Positions 17,400 through 26,557 are shown, counted from the first letter of the stretch. The stretch: 35,072 nt of DNA from UBA1413 sp964395045 (GCA_964395045.1 CAYNBE010000009.1:1-35072); one strand, 5' to 3'. The notes: generated by a model not told the origin, from the letters alone. Made by a program: numbers and translations.

Positions 17400-18261
17400 C
17401 AAATCCTGAATTGTTCAGGTATTCGAGGCTCATTTTGCAGCTTTCAAAAGGTTCAAAATTGTATTTTTCCACCTCCACAACCGCATATTTCATCCCTGAT
17501 TGCAAAGCATGTTCCCATATTGCAGCGAAATCAATCCTGCCGCTGGTCCCCACTTCAGCTTCATCCTTGATATGCCAAATGGGAAACCTGCCGGGATAGG
17601 ATGTGAAATAATCAACCGGATTCTTGCCTCCTTCCACACACCAGTAAAGGTCGATCTGGAAAATGACTTTTTCGGGATCGGTGTTCTGGAGCATAAAATC
17701 GTACACGGTAATGCTATCGAGCACGGTTGAAAACTCTTTGTCATGGTTGTGATATCCAAACATGATTCCTTTCTTTTTGCATTTGTCACCAATCTCATTG
17801 AAGTAATCACAATATCTCTTTAACCCTTCAATGCTTTCGTAACCTTCACGACCCATAAATGGCTGAACGATCCATTTCACACCTGCAGCCAAATGGGCAT
17901 CGATACATTTGTCCCACCATTCCATGGTTTCGGCATAGGTAGCTGAATCGGGAAGATTCCTGCCGGAATGCGATCCCATGAAAGTCAAGCCGTTTGTTTC
18001 ACAAAGCTTCCTGAATTCAGCCGGATCCATTCCGTAAAACTTGCCGTCGCTGTAACCTGCAGCTTCGACGTAAGTATACCCCATCTTACCAACTTTTTCA
18101 ATGGTCCCGGCAACGTTTCCGGAAATGGACTCGCGGAGGGAATAAAGCTGCAAGCCGATGTTTTTCCCCGGTTCAGGCCGGCTGCATGAACTGGAAAGGA
18201 TCATGAATGCAACGAAGATCAGAGGAATGAACCTTGTGTAAATACTGTTCCTGTTTTTCAT
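17383..18261 (-). CDS. Sugar phosphate isomerase/epimerase-like TIM-barrel lipoprotein
   Basis: 292 aa. A signal peptide ends at a good lipobox, ILSSSC, with lipidation at about Cys26, so the enzyme is probably anchored in the envelope. The rest is an AP-endonuclease-2/xylose-isomerase-like barrel. IGLQLYSLRESI starts strand 1, and VEAAGY, GYHNHDKEF, FQIDLYWC, WHIKDE and AVVEVEKY carry the Glu, His, Asp, His and Glu expected as divalent-metal ligands. Such proteins isomerise or epimerise sugars or inositol-type compounds, and Bacteroidota often export them for carbohydrate use. The exact substrate cannot be deduced. It is divergent from the EamA transporter gene, sharing a 171-bp intergenic region; TAATTTTG on the minus strand (18324 to 18317) is a possible -7 box. 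Confidence 0.85.
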   Translation of the reverse strand: MKNRNSIYTRFIPLIFVAFMILSSSCSRPEPGKNIGLQLYSLRESISGNVAGTIEKVGKMGYTYVEAAGYSDGKFYGMDPAEFRKLCETNGLTFMGSHSGRNLPDSATYAETMEWWDKCIDAHLAAGVKWIVQPFMGREGYESIEGLKRYCDYFNEIGDKCKKKGIMFGYHNHDKEFSTVLDSITVYDFMLQNTDPEKVIFQIDLYWCVEGGKNPVDYFTSYPGRFPIWHIKDEAEVGTSGRIDFAAIWEHALQSGMKYAVVEVEKYNFEPFESCKMSLEYLNNSGFVIIPQ

Positions 18262-18405
18262 AATGAATTTGGTATAAAGATTTATAATTCGTGTTTCCCG
18301 GATCGGGTAATTGCACCAAAATTATAAAACGAAATGTTTTTCACCCCCCGAGAAGGGATGAAAATTCATTCATCTTCCTGTTTTTTATTTCAGCAGATCA
18401 TTTTA

Positions 18406-18413
18406 TACATTTG
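18406..18413 (+). promoter_or_regulatory. Promoter -7 box TACATTTG before the EamA gene
   Basis: This is an exact match to TAnnTTTG, 19 nt before the ATG at 18433. It supports that start over the two upstream in-frame ATGs (18334 and 18358), which lie before the box. No clear -33 TTTG is seen. Confidence 0.5.
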
Positions 18414-18432
18414 GCCACGTAAAGATCGGGAA

Positions 18433-19341
18433 ATGGGCCACAACCGGGATACAAAGTCCATCATGGCAGCCTTGGGAGCTATGATTTTCTGGAGTTTTTC
18501 ATTTATATGGGTGAAGATTGCGTACCTGGCTTATCTGCCACTGACTGTGATTCTTTTCAGGCTGGTGTTCTCAGTAATATTAATTTTTGTTTTCATGTTT
18601 TTTGCCAGAAAGATTCAGATACCCGAAAAAAAAGATATCCGGATTTTTCTGCTTCTTGCCTTTTTCGAACCGTTCCTCTATTTTATGGGCGAGAGTTACG
18701 GGTTGCAGTATGTTTCGTCGACCGTGGCATCGGTGATCGTTGCAACCATCCCTTTGTTTTCTCCGTTTCTGGCATGGTATTTCTTTAGGGAGAAGCTCAG
18801 TAAACTGAATATTACAGGTCTTTTTATCTCGTTTATGGGAGTAAGTCTCGTAGTGCTCGATGAAAACCTTGGATTTTCCGCATCACCTAAAGGCGTGATC
18901 CTTGAATTTATTGCTGTGTTTTCTGCTATTGCCTATTCGACTCTATTGAGAAAACTTGCGTTCAGGTACAACACCTTTACCATCATTGCTTTTCAGAATC
19001 TTATCGGGATATTCTTTTTTCTTCCTTTCTGGCTGTTTTTTGAATCGGGGCACTTCGTTTCCACCCCTTTTCATCCGAAGGCTTTCATTGCCATCCTGCT
19101 GCTCTCATTCTTTGCATCCACGCTGGCTTTCATTCTTTTTACAACCAGCATCCGTTACATGGGGATCAACAGGTCAAATACCTATATCAACCTGATCCCT
19201 GTTTTTGTTGCTGTCTTTGCTTTTCTGATCCTTGGTGAACGGCTTTCACTGCTGAATATTTCAGGCATTGCAATAGTTGTGGCCGGACTGTTCCTGGTGC
19301 AGGTCAAAAGATGGAAATCGGCAAAACTCCGGCTGTCATAA
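18433..19341 (+). CDS. EamA/DMT-family permease
   Basis: 302 aa with about ten hydrophobic segments in two EamA repeats of five. MAALGAMIFWSFSFIWVKIAYL begins repeat 1; EFIAVFSAIAYSTLLRKLAF begins repeat 2. The family exports metabolites such as amino acids or nucleotide sugars across the inner membrane; the substrate is unknown here. The frame is open from 18334, but the first 33 residues are not membrane-like and precede the promoter box, so I start at 18433, which gives the standard family length. Its neighbours do not indicate a substrate. Confidence 0.9.
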   Translation: MGHNRDTKSIMAALGAMIFWSFSFIWVKIAYLAYLPLTVILFRLVFSVILIFVFMFFARKIQIPEKKDIRIFLLLAFFEPFLYFMGESYGLQYVSSTVASVIVATIPLFSPFLAWYFFREKLSKLNITGLFISFMGVSLVVLDENLGFSASPKGVILEFIAVFSAIAYSTLLRKLAFRYNTFTIIAFQNLIGIFFFLPFWLFFESGHFVSTPFHPKAFIAILLLSFFASTLAFILFTTSIRYMGINRSNTYINLIPVFVAVFAFLILGERLSLLNISGIAIVVAGLFLVQVKRWKSAKLRLS

Positions 19342-19343
19342 TT

Positions 19344-19376
19344 TTTGGAAGGGCTGAAATATTTTAGGTACATTTG
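19344..19376 (+). promoter_or_regulatory. Full Bacteroidota promoter before porQ
   Basis: TTTG at 19344-19347 and TACATTTG at 19369-19376 are separated by 21 nt, close to the consensus 19. The -7 box is 26 nt before the porQ ATG. Both elements match exactly. Confidence 0.6.
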
Positions 19377-19402
19377 GCGTTCATGAGTATATTACAAGTT
19401 AC

Positions 19403-20428
19403 ATGACTCAGGGCAGAATTCTGGCTTTGACCGCTTTGTTGATAGCTTTCCGGGTATCAGCCCAGATAGGCGGGGAATCGACCTATCGTTTTCTTTCGCT
19501 TACCAATTCGGCGAGGGTTGCTGCATTGGGAGGCAGTCAGGTAGCCATTAATGACTCCTCCGATCTGAACCTGCCTTATCATAATCCTGCCCTTCTGAGA
19601 AATGCCATGATGAACAACCTGCTGTTCAATTATGTGAATTACATGGCTGATATCCGTTTTGGTTATGCATCATATGCCTTTCGGGTCGGGAAGCTAGGCA
19701 GGATGGCTGCGGGGATGCATTATATGAATTACGGTGATTTCATGGAGGCCGATGAGGAAGGTTTAATCACAGGAAACCGTTTCACAGCCGGGGAATTTGC
19801 CCTTAACCTGATCTGGGCCGGCCAGTTCAGGAAATGGCACTACGGGATCAATCTGAAACCGGTTTTATCGATCTTTGAAAGCTACCGGTCAGCAGGGTTT
19901 GCCGCTGATGCAGGAGTCGCATGGTTTTCTTCAAACAACCTCACTTCGTTTGGTTTGGTCGCACGAAATTTCGGTACCCAGATCACGACTTATTACGAGA
20001 ATGGTGAAAGGGAATCCATTCCTTTTGATCTTCAGGCGGGGATGTCACAGAAACTGGCCCATGCACCCATCGCTTTCAACCTCACAGCCATGCAACTGCA
20101 TCACTGGGACCTGGCCAACGTAGAACCGGATGAAACGGACGAAGAACTCTTTTACGAGCCTTCGGAAAATTTCGGAAAGCAGTTGATGCGTCACCTTCTG
20201 ATGGGAATCGAAATTATGCCATCGCGCCATTTTACAGTCAGGGCCGGATATAATTACCAGCTCAGGCAGGAACTGAAGGTAGAATCAAAGCTTTCAACAG
20301 TCGGATTCTCACTCGGATTTGGGGTCAGAACAAAGCGGTTCCGACTCGATTATTCCACCACCCGTTACCATCTGGCCGGATCTTCTAATCTGATTTCCCT
20401 TGCCATCAACCTGAACCCTGCTTTTTAA
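19403..20428 (+). CDS. porQ: Type IX secretion system protein PorQ
   Basis: 341 aa with signal peptide (residues 1-20, cleavage after FRVSA). The mature start YRFLSLTNSARVAALGGSQVA is the PorQ/PorV-type N-terminus, followed by PYHNPALL and alternating beta-strand patterns of an outer-membrane barrel. PorQ is an outer-membrane component of the type IX secretion and attachment machinery that exports and anchors CTD-bearing proteins. The order porQ then cmk is a well-known Bacteroidota arrangement and supports the call. No other por or gld genes lie in the window, which is usual because they are scattered. A complete promoter precedes it. Confidence 0.88.
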   Translation: MTQGRILALTALLIAFRVSAQIGGESTYRFLSLTNSARVAALGGSQVAINDSSDLNLPYHNPALLRNAMMNNLLFNYVNYMADIRFGYASYAFRVGKLGRMAAGMHYMNYGDFMEADEEGLITGNRFTAGEFALNLIWAGQFRKWHYGINLKPVLSIFESYRSAGFAADAGVAWFSSNNLTSFGLVARNFGTQITTYYENGERESIPFDLQAGMSQKLAHAPIAFNLTAMQLHHWDLANVEPDETDEELFYEPSENFGKQLMRHLLMGIEIMPSRHFTVRAGYNYQLRQELKVESKLSTVGFSLGFGVRTKRFRLDYSTTRYHLAGSSNLISLAINLNPAF

Positions 20429-20458
20429 ATAAAGGGGATTATACTTCATCAAAATTGG

Positions 20459-20466
20459 TACATTTG
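20459..20466 (+). promoter_or_regulatory. Promoter -7 box TACATTTG before cmk
   Basis: An exact TAnnTTTG match 22 nt before the cmk ATG, in the 60-bp gap after porQ. The -33 element is not evident. It could give cmk-ispH-priA a promoter separate from porQ. Confidence 0.45.
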
Positions 20467-20488
20467 CATGGAAATCGCCTGATCATTC

Positions 20489-21082
20489 ATGCACAAAAAG
20501 AAAATTGTCATTGCCATCGATGGTTATTCCTCTTGTGGTAAAAGCACCCTGGCCCATTCACTTGCCACTTCTCTCGGTTATATATATATCGACAGTGGGG
20601 CCATGTACCGGGCTGTGACCTTGTTCGCCCTGCGAAAAAACCTGTTTGTCGAAGGAAAACCCGATGTTCCTGCTTTGGTAAAGGAACTGGACAGTATCTC
20701 CATATCTTTCTCTGCAGATCGTGTTACCGGAAAGAATAACATTTACCTGGGTGATGAAAATGTTGAGGAAGAAATTCGCAAACCGGAGATAGCAGGATTT
20801 GTGAGTCCGGTGAGTGCGATCAGGGAGGTCAGGGAAGCAATGGGCCGTATCCAGCGTGAAATGGGTAAAAACAAAGGGATTGTGATGGATGGCAGGGATA
20901 TTGGCACAGTTGTTTTTCCGGATGCTGAGCTGAAAATCTTTATGACAGCCGATCCGGAGATCAGGGCGCAGCGACGGTTTCTTGAACTGACCGGAAAAGG
21001 ACGGCCGGTGTCAATGGAGGAGATCAGGCAAAACATTGCGGTCCGGGACCAGATGGATCAGAGCAGGACAGAAAGCCCGTGA
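20489..21082 (+). CDS. cmk: Cytidylate kinase, C-terminus cut by in-frame TGA
   Basis: 197 aa as it stands. CMP kinase phosphorylates CMP/dCMP with ATP. The P-loop IDGYSSCGKSTLA, the acceptor region YIDSGAMYRAVT, MDGRDIGTVVFPDAELKIF and the phosphate-contacting RDQMDQSR are all present. At 21080-21082 a TGA interrupts the frame exactly where relatives have Leu (TESP-stop-RKAADAIVLD). The same frame then continues for 36 well-conserved codons to a TGA at 21191-21193, which would give the normal length of about 234 aa. The truncated protein keeps the catalytic residues but loses the last strand and helix. Sequencing error, a recent mutation or readthrough are all possible. It is followed by ispH, which the full-length frame would overlap by 11 nt. 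Confidence 0.88.
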   Translation: MHKKKIVIAIDGYSSCGKSTLAHSLATSLGYIYIDSGAMYRAVTLFALRKNLFVEGKPDVPALVKELDSISISFSADRVTGKNNIYLGDENVEEEIRKPEIAGFVSPVSAIREVREAMGRIQREMGKNKGIVMDGRDIGTVVFPDAELKIFMTADPEIRAQRRFLELTGKGRPVSMEEIRQNIAVRDQMDQSRTESP

Positions 21083-21193
21083 CGGAAAGCTGCCGATGCA
21101 ATCGTGCTTGATAACAGTTTCCTGACCCCGGAAGAACAACTGGAATGGGCCCTGAGGAAAGTATACGCGCTTATCGGGAATAATGAAAATTGA
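21083..21193 (+). other. Downstream in-frame remainder of cmk
   Basis: 36 codons in the same frame as cmk after the internal TGA encode a typical CMP-kinase tail (ADAIVLDNSFLTPEEQLEWA) and stop at 21191-21193. No frameshift is involved. The preserved sequence suggests the stop is very recent, is suppressed, or is an artefact. Confidence 0.8.
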
Positions 21194-22052
21194 AATTGAC
21201 AGAAAGTCAGGTTTCTGTTTTGGTGTCATCAAAGCCATCACCAAGGCTGAAGCCGAGCTGAAAAACCAGGGAAACCTTTACTGTCTCGGTGACATCGTTC
21301 ACAACGGGAAGGAGGTTGAACGCCTTGCGTTGCTCGGTCTGGTCACCATCTCCCGCAAGCAATATTTCACGATGAGGAATTGCAGGGTGCTGATCAGAGC
21401 ACATGGAGAACCCCCTGAAACCTATGAATATGCCCGTCAAAACAATATTGTTCTGATTGATGCAACCTGTCCTGTGGTACTTCAGCTTCAGAAGCAGGTG
21501 AAGGCCTCGTTCAGAAACCTTTCGGCCAGAAATGGACAACTTGTGATTTACGGAAAATCAGGCCATGCCGAAATCGACGGGATCAACGGACAAATCGGCA
21601 ACAAAGGGATCGTTATTCAGACCCGGGAGGATATATCAAAGATCGACCTTACGAAACCGGTTGAATTTTATTCACAGACGACCATGTCGATCAGTGAATA
21701 CAGGGAAATTGCACGGATGATTGTGGAAAACGCCGGGGAAAACGGAGAAATTTTGATCCGCGATACTATTTGCCGTCAGGTTGCCAACCGTGGTCCCTAT
21801 CTGAAAGAATTTGCCGCAAGGTTTGACCTGGTTATTTTTGTGGCAGGGAAGAAAAGTTCGAACGGGGCAGTCCTTTTTGAAGCATGCCGTTCTGCCAACA
21901 ATAAAACATATCGAATCGACAATCCTGATGAGTTGGAGTCTTCCTGGTTTTCGGGCGTCAACTCGGTGGGAATCTGCGGAGCTACATCCACCCCCCGCTG
22001 GTTGATGGAGGAAGTGGCACAATCGATTTCTGAACATTTTCCCGATAGATAA
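21183..22052 (+). CDS. ispH: 4-hydroxy-3-methylbut-2-enyl diphosphate reductase
   Basis: 289 aa. The last step of the MEP isoprenoid pathway, making IPP and DMAPP with a [4Fe-4S] centre. The cluster-ligand cysteines C12 (GFCFGV), C96 (DATCPVV) and C197 (RDTICRQVANRG) fall at the same numbers as in E. coli. IRAHGEPP and QTTMSISEY are further active-site elements. GICGATSTP near the end has a Cys where many relatives have Ala-Gly. The start ATG is within the tail of the cmk frame, indicating tight coupling. Cytoplasmic. Confidence 0.96.
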   Translation: MKIEIDRKSGFCFGVIKAITKAEAELKNQGNLYCLGDIVHNGKEVERLALLGLVTISRKQYFTMRNCRVLIRAHGEPPETYEYARQNNIVLIDATCPVVLQLQKQVKASFRNLSARNGQLVIYGKSGHAEIDGINGQIGNKGIVIQTREDISKIDLTKPVEFYSQTTMSISEYREIARMIVENAGENGEILIRDTICRQVANRGPYLKEFAARFDLVIFVAGKKSSNGAVLFEACRSANNKTYRIDNPDELESSWFSGVNSVGICGATSTPRWLMEEVAQSISEHFPDR

Positions 22053-22086
22053 ACCGAACGTTTTGAATTTAAAAAATCCGCTCTGA

Positions 22087-24558
22087 ATGGGTGATTTTTA
22101 TGCCGATGTGATTCTACCTCTGCCACTGAAGGAGATTTATACCTATCGTGTTCCCGATGGGATGGATCCCCGGTTATTGCTGTTCAAACGGGTTAAGGTA
22201 GGTTTTGGCAGGAAAAAACACTATTCTGCCCTGGTGACGGCCGTTCATTCTGAGAAACCTTCCGGGTATTCAGTCAAACCAATCGAATCGGTTCTTGATG
22301 AAAGGCCGGTGATAAATAGCATCAACCTCGAATTGTGGCGATGGATATCGCATTATTATATCTGTCCGATGGGCGATGTGATGAATGCAGCCTTCCCGGC
22401 AGGATTGAAGCCGGAAAGCGAATCAATTATCTCAATGCCTGATTCTGTTCAAACTTCACATTTGTCACCTGAGGAAATCATGATGGCGGAATTTGTCAGG
22501 GGGAAAAGAATGACAGCCGGCGAACTTGAAAAAAAAATGGGCAGTGATTTCTCAACACGTGTTCTGAAGAGGCTGATTGAAAAAGAAATTGTGTTGACCG
22601 GCGAAATTCTGCCTGCCGGGTACCGGCCCAAATTGAAAACCATGGTGGGCATTGGTAGTGAATACGATAACAAGGAGCGATGGGAAGCATTGCTGGGCAG
22701 AAAAACAAAGAGCAAAAGCGAGAAGGTTTTCCTGAAAGAAATTGCAGGAAAAATGGCACTGTTTACCCATCCTGTAAGAAAACAGGTTGAGAAACGGGAA
22801 CTCAGGAAGTTAAAAGGATACAGCGACAAGCTCTTTGGACAGTTGGTCGGCGAAGGCATCCTGGTCACAACATCGATTGAAGAAAGCCGGCTGGAAACCC
22901 CTTTTGCCGTGCAGGCTGAGATGAACCTGCTGAATGAAATGCAAATAAGAGCGATTGGCACGATCAGGGAGCTGATGGGTGGGAACCGACCGATCCTGCT
23001 ACATGGTGTGACAGGGAGCGGAAAAACGGAGATTTATATTCATCTGATTGAAGAAACCTGCAGGAAAGGAATGCAGGTTCTCTACCTGGTCCCTGAAATC
23101 TCACTGACTCCCCAGATTGTCCATCGTTTGCAAAGAGTGTTCGGTAATTCGGTGGGTATTTATCATTCGAGAATGGGGGATTCCGCCAGGGTGGAAGTCT
23201 GGAACAGGGTGATGTCGTTTGGCGAAGGTCATCCTGATACCTTCCGGCTGATACTGGGAACCCGGTCTGCACTGTTTCTGCCATTTTCAAATCTGGGTCT
23301 GATCATTGTAGATGAAGAGCATGATAATTCATACAAACAATCTGATCCTTCGCCCCGATACCATGCACGTGACATGGCTGTTGTGATGGGAGCACAACAC
23401 CATTGCCCCGTATTGCTGGGAACAGCTACCCCGTCGTTCGAATCGTACCAGAATGTGAAAAACGGAAAATATGACCTTGTAAGCCTGTTTGAGAGATATG
23501 GGGATGCCTCCATGCCTGAAATGGTTGTGGCAAACGTCCGGGATGCCTGGAAAAGAAAGCGGATGATCTCCATGCTGACGCCTGAACTTTACGAAGGCAT
23601 CCAAAAGGCCCTCCAGGCAGGTGAACAGGTTATCTTGTTCCAGAACCGGCGTGGATATTCCTCTTATATCGAATGTTTGGACTGCGGATGGATACCTTGC
23701 TGTCTGATGTGTGATGTCAGCCTGACATATCACAGGAAAGAAAGCAGAATGGTTTGCCATTATTGCGGGAGAAGTTCAGAAATTCCACCCGTTTGCCTGA
23801 AATGCGGTTCTGCCAATCTCCGTACAAGGGGTTTCGGCACTGAAAAGGTCGAAGATGAGATATCCAGAATTTTTCCGGAAGCTTCTATATCGAGGATGGA
23901 CCAGGATTCAACCCGTCGGGCAAGATCGCTTAATAATATGATTTCACAGCTCGAAAGCGGGAAGACCGATATCCTCATTGGGACACAAATGGTTACCAAA
24001 GGCCTCGACTTTGGAAATGTGAGCGTCATCGGTATCCTGAATGCCGACAACCTTCTGAATTTTCCCGATTTCAGGGCCCACGAAAGGGCATATCAGCTGA
24101 TGATGCAGGTGAGCGGTCGATCGGGCCGGAAGGAGAAAAAAGGGACCGTTTATATACAGACCTCCCAACCCGATCATCCGGTGATCCAATATTTAGTGAA
24201 AAATGATTTTGAAGGTTTTTTCAATGCCTCTATCGGGGAGAGGAGTCTTTTCCAATATCCGCCGGTTTACAGGCTGATTAAAATCATCCTGAAAATGAAG
24301 AACGAACATATTCTGGCAGATATTTCGCTCCGGTTGGCAGAATACCTGAAAGCCTATTCCCATTTTAGGGTGCTCGGGCCTCAGGCTCCCCTGGTCGGGC
24401 GTGTCCTACAATGGCATATCCGGGAAATTTGGCTCAAAACCGGTAAGAAACAGCCACTTTCTGATATCGTGAATTCAATTGTTACATCGATCGATAAAAT
24501 CAGGCAGTCAGATGATGCGCGCGGGTTAGTTATTCATGTGGATGTTGATCCTGTATAA
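22087..24558 (+). CDS. priA: Primosomal replication restart helicase PriA
   Basis: 823 aa, full length. A 3'-to-5' helicase that reloads the replisome at stalled forks. The N-terminal 3'-DNA-binding domain starts with YADVILPLPLKEIYTYRVP. Walker A is HGVTGSGKTEIYI (K313) and Walker B is IIVDEEHD, followed by SPRYHARDMAV and LLGTATPS. Eight zinc-binding cysteines are spread over the segment starting CLDCGWIPCCLMC and the later CHYC and CLKC pairs. GTEKVEDEI, MVTKGLDFGNVSVI and VSGRSGRKEKKGTVYIQT are the later helicase motifs. It follows ispH by 34 bp and probably shares its transcript. Confidence 0.96.
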   Translation: MGDFYADVILPLPLKEIYTYRVPDGMDPRLLLFKRVKVGFGRKKHYSALVTAVHSEKPSGYSVKPIESVLDERPVINSINLELWRWISHYYICPMGDVMNAAFPAGLKPESESIISMPDSVQTSHLSPEEIMMAEFVRGKRMTAGELEKKMGSDFSTRVLKRLIEKEIVLTGEILPAGYRPKLKTMVGIGSEYDNKERWEALLGRKTKSKSEKVFLKEIAGKMALFTHPVRKQVEKRELRKLKGYSDKLFGQLVGEGILVTTSIEESRLETPFAVQAEMNLLNEMQIRAIGTIRELMGGNRPILLHGVTGSGKTEIYIHLIEETCRKGMQVLYLVPEISLTPQIVHRLQRVFGNSVGIYHSRMGDSARVEVWNRVMSFGEGHPDTFRLILGTRSALFLPFSNLGLIIVDEEHDNSYKQSDPSPRYHARDMAVVMGAQHHCPVLLGTATPSFESYQNVKNGKYDLVSLFERYGDASMPEMVVANVRDAWKRKRMISMLTPELYEGIQKALQAGEQVILFQNRRGYSSYIECLDCGWIPCCLMCDVSLTYHRKESRMVCHYCGRSSEIPPVCLKCGSANLRTRGFGTEKVEDEISRIFPEASISRMDQDSTRRARSLNNMISQLESGKTDILIGTQMVTKGLDFGNVSVIGILNADNLLNFPDFRAHERAYQLMMQVSGRSGRKEKKGTVYIQTSQPDHPVIQYLVKNDFEGFFNASIGERSLFQYPPVYRLIKIILKMKNEHILADISLRLAEYLKAYSHFRVLGPQAPLVGRVLQWHIREIWLKTGKKQPLSDIVNSIVTSIDKIRQSDDARGLVIHVDVDPV

Positions 24559-24618
24559 AAAGCAAAATAAGAATGCTTTTTATCAACAGAAAAAGAGTTT
24601 TACAGGCAATGTTTTTTT

Positions 24619-24626
24619 TACATTTG
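24619..24626 (+). promoter_or_regulatory. Promoter -7 box TACATTTG before the heptose-kinase-like gene
   Basis: An exact TAnnTTTG match 17 nt before the GTG start at 24644, preceded by a T-run. The distance leaves a leader of only about 10 nt and supports the GTG as start. Confidence 0.5.
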
Positions 24627-24643
24627 CATTTTAAAAAAAAGGT

Positions 24644-25663
24644 GTGAATTCTCTGGAGGTACAACAACTTTTCGAACGTTTTGAAAACATCACTGCACTG
24701 GTCATTGGCGACGCTATGGTCGACAGTTACATGTGGGGAAAAGTTGAACGTGTTTCTCCCGAAGCCCCAATTCCCATTGTTTCGGTTACCAAAAAAGAGA
24801 ACAGACTGGGTGGGGCGGCCAATGTATCGCTGAACCTTCAGGCCTTGGGGGCCACTCCCATTCTTTTTTCGGTCATTGGCAACGACGAAAAAGGAAGGCG
24901 GTTCCGTAAGTTAATGGAAAGAAACCACCTTTCTTCCGAAGGGATTTTTATTGATCCGCTCCGGATTACAACGGTCAAAAGCCGGATTATCTGTAACGGA
25001 CAACACATCGCCCGGGTGGATGAAGAATCGACCGATTTCATTGATTCAAACCTTGAGCTGTTTATCCTGAGTGCCATTCAGCGTACAATTGAAACGAAGA
25101 AAATCGATGTCATCATTTTTGTGGATTACGACAAAGGGATGATTACTCCGACACTGTTTGAAAAAGTACATGAGATTGCCAAGGAGAAGAAAATCTACAT
25201 TGCAGTCGATCCCAAACGCCGTAACTTTTCACTCTACCACGATGTTGACCTATTCAAACCAAATTTTAAAGAGTTCACAGAAGGAACCGGGCAGGCCATC
25301 AGAAAAGGCGACCTTGAACACCTGAAAAGGGTAGCCGATGAATATAAAAAACTGAAGGCTTTCAAGCTGATATTTATCACGCTTTCTGAACTGGGAGTTT
25401 TCATCAGCAATGGAGTCAGTCAAACCTACTATCCGGCTGAAATCCGGTACATTGCAGATGTGTCGGGTGCAGGCGACACCGTTCTGGCTGTTGCCAGTCT
25501 TTGTCTGGCGGCCGAAACGGCTCCCCACATGATGGCACTGCTTTCAAATATGGCTGGAGGCCTTGTCTGTGAGCAGGTAGGAGTCGTACAGATCGACCGG
25601 GGCCGTTTCATCAGGGAAATGGAGAAAACCAATTTCAGGACTGACGACGGACAGGTTTCTTAA
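24644..25663 (+). CDS. PfkB-family kinase, RfaE1/HldE kinase-domain type
   Basis: 339 aa with a GTG start. A ribokinase-fold sugar kinase resembling the D-glycero-beta-D-manno-heptose 7-phosphate kinase domain of HldE. IGDAMVDSYMWGKVERVSPE is the characteristic RfaE N-terminus; GGAANVSLNLQALG is PfkB signature 1, and DVSGAGDTVLAVA contains the catalytic D278. The adenylyltransferase domain of bifunctional HldE is absent; in Bacteroidota it is usually a separate protein. The expected role is ADP-heptose synthesis for the LPS inner core, but a related sugar phosphate cannot be excluded. The PfkB domain spans nearly the entire protein. Confidence 0.85.
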   Translation: MNSLEVQQLFERFENITALVIGDAMVDSYMWGKVERVSPEAPIPIVSVTKKENRLGGAANVSLNLQALGATPILFSVIGNDEKGRRFRKLMERNHLSSEGIFIDPLRITTVKSRIICNGQHIARVDEESTDFIDSNLELFILSAIQRTIETKKIDVIIFVDYDKGMITPTLFEKVHEIAKEKKIYIAVDPKRRNFSLYHDVDLFKPNFKEFTEGTGQAIRKGDLEHLKRVADEYKKLKAFKLIFITLSELGVFISNGVSQTYYPAEIRYIADVSGAGDTVLAVASLCLAAETAPHMMALLSNMAGGLVCEQVGVVQIDRGRFIREMEKTNFRTDDGQVS

Positions 25664-25716
25664 TCTGGCCATACCGCTTCCTATATATTGCCTGGCAAAG
25701 GTTTCCGAGAAAATAT

Positions 25717-25724
25717 TACCTTTG
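25717..25724 (+). promoter_or_regulatory. Promoter -7 box TACCTTTG before parA
   Basis: An exact TAnnTTTG match 25 nt before the parA ATG. A TTG at 25688-25690 is too far upstream (26 nt) to be a good -33 element. Confidence 0.45.
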
Positions 25725-25749
25725 ACACCAGTTTAATGAATTTTACAAC

Positions 25750-26556
25750 ATGGGCAAGATCATTGCATTGGCCAATCAAAAGGGAGGTGTCGGCAAGACG
25801 ACCACCACCATCAACCTGGCAGCCAGTTTGGCAATTCTTGAGCAGAAGGTGCTTGTGATTGACGCGGATCCGCAGGCCAATGCAACTTCGGGGCTCGGTT
25901 ATGATCTCAAGAACATCAAAACCAGCATTTACGAAAGCATCATTGATGAAATTGATGTTAAAAAGATCATTCTTACTACCGGTATCCAAAACCTGGACCT
26001 GATCCCTTCACATATCGACCTGGTCGGGGCTGAGATTGAAATGCTAAATCTGCCCAACCGGGAGAAAGTGCTAAAGCATACCATCGGAAAGCTGAAAAAT
26101 GAGTACGACTTTATTCTGATCGACTGTTCACCTTCTCTGGGGCTTATCACAGTAAATGCCCTTACTGCAGCCGATTCGGTTATTATCCCCGTTCAATGTG
26201 AATATTTTGCACTCGAAGGATTGGGTAAATTGTTGAATACCATTAAGATTATTCAGAACAGGCTGAACCCTGAGCTTGAAATTGAAGGATTTCTGCTCAC
26301 AATGTATGATTCAAGGTTAAACCTGTCGAACCAGGTTTACGAAGAGGTAAAACGACATTTCCAGGATATGGTTTTTGATACCATCATTCAGCGGAACGTG
26401 AAGCTGAGTGAAGCCCCGAGCTATGGAAAACCTGTCTTGCTTTATGATGCAAGCTCAAGGGGAGCGATCAACTATATGAACCTTGCCAGGGAGATTCTGC
26501 AGCGGAATGATTTAACATCCCTCCGGCAGGGGGAAAAAATGAGCAAATATCAATAA
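25750..26556 (+). CDS. parA: Chromosome partitioning ATPase ParA/Soj
   Basis: 268 aa. The deviant Walker A KGGVGKTTTTINLA directly follows ALANQ. LVIDADPQANATSG (A'), LIDCSPSLGLITVNAL (Walker B) and the C-terminal VKLSEAPSYGKPV are diagnostic. It forms ATP-dependent dimers on nucleoid DNA and interacts with ParB-parS. The N-terminus has no HTH, as in chromosomal Soj types. The stop TAA is one base before the GTG of parB. Confidence 0.95.
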   Translation: MGKIIALANQKGGVGKTTTTINLAASLAILEQKVLVIDADPQANATSGLGYDLKNIKTSIYESIIDEIDVKKIILTTGIQNLDLIPSHIDLVGAEIEMLNLPNREKVLKHTIGKLKNEYDFILIDCSPSLGLITVNALTAADSVIIPVQCEYFALEGLGKLLNTIKIIQNRLNPELEIEGFLLTMYDSRLNLSNQVYEEVKRHFQDMVFDTIIQRNVKLSEAPSYGKPVLLYDASSRGAINYMNLAREILQRNDLTSLRQGEKMSKYQ

Positions 26557-26557
26557 T

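Noticed and set aside
18334..18432. Longer EamA start at 18334 or 18358
   Set aside because: These ATGs precede the -7 box at 18406, and the added residues do not look like the family.
21080..21082. Selenocysteine or altered genetic code at the cmk TGA
   Set aside because: The homologous residue is Leu, no SECIS-like hairpin is evident after it, and TGA ends several other genes normally.
24642..24643. Alternative GTG start two bases upstream of the PfkB gene
   Set aside because: That frame hits TGA at the next codon.
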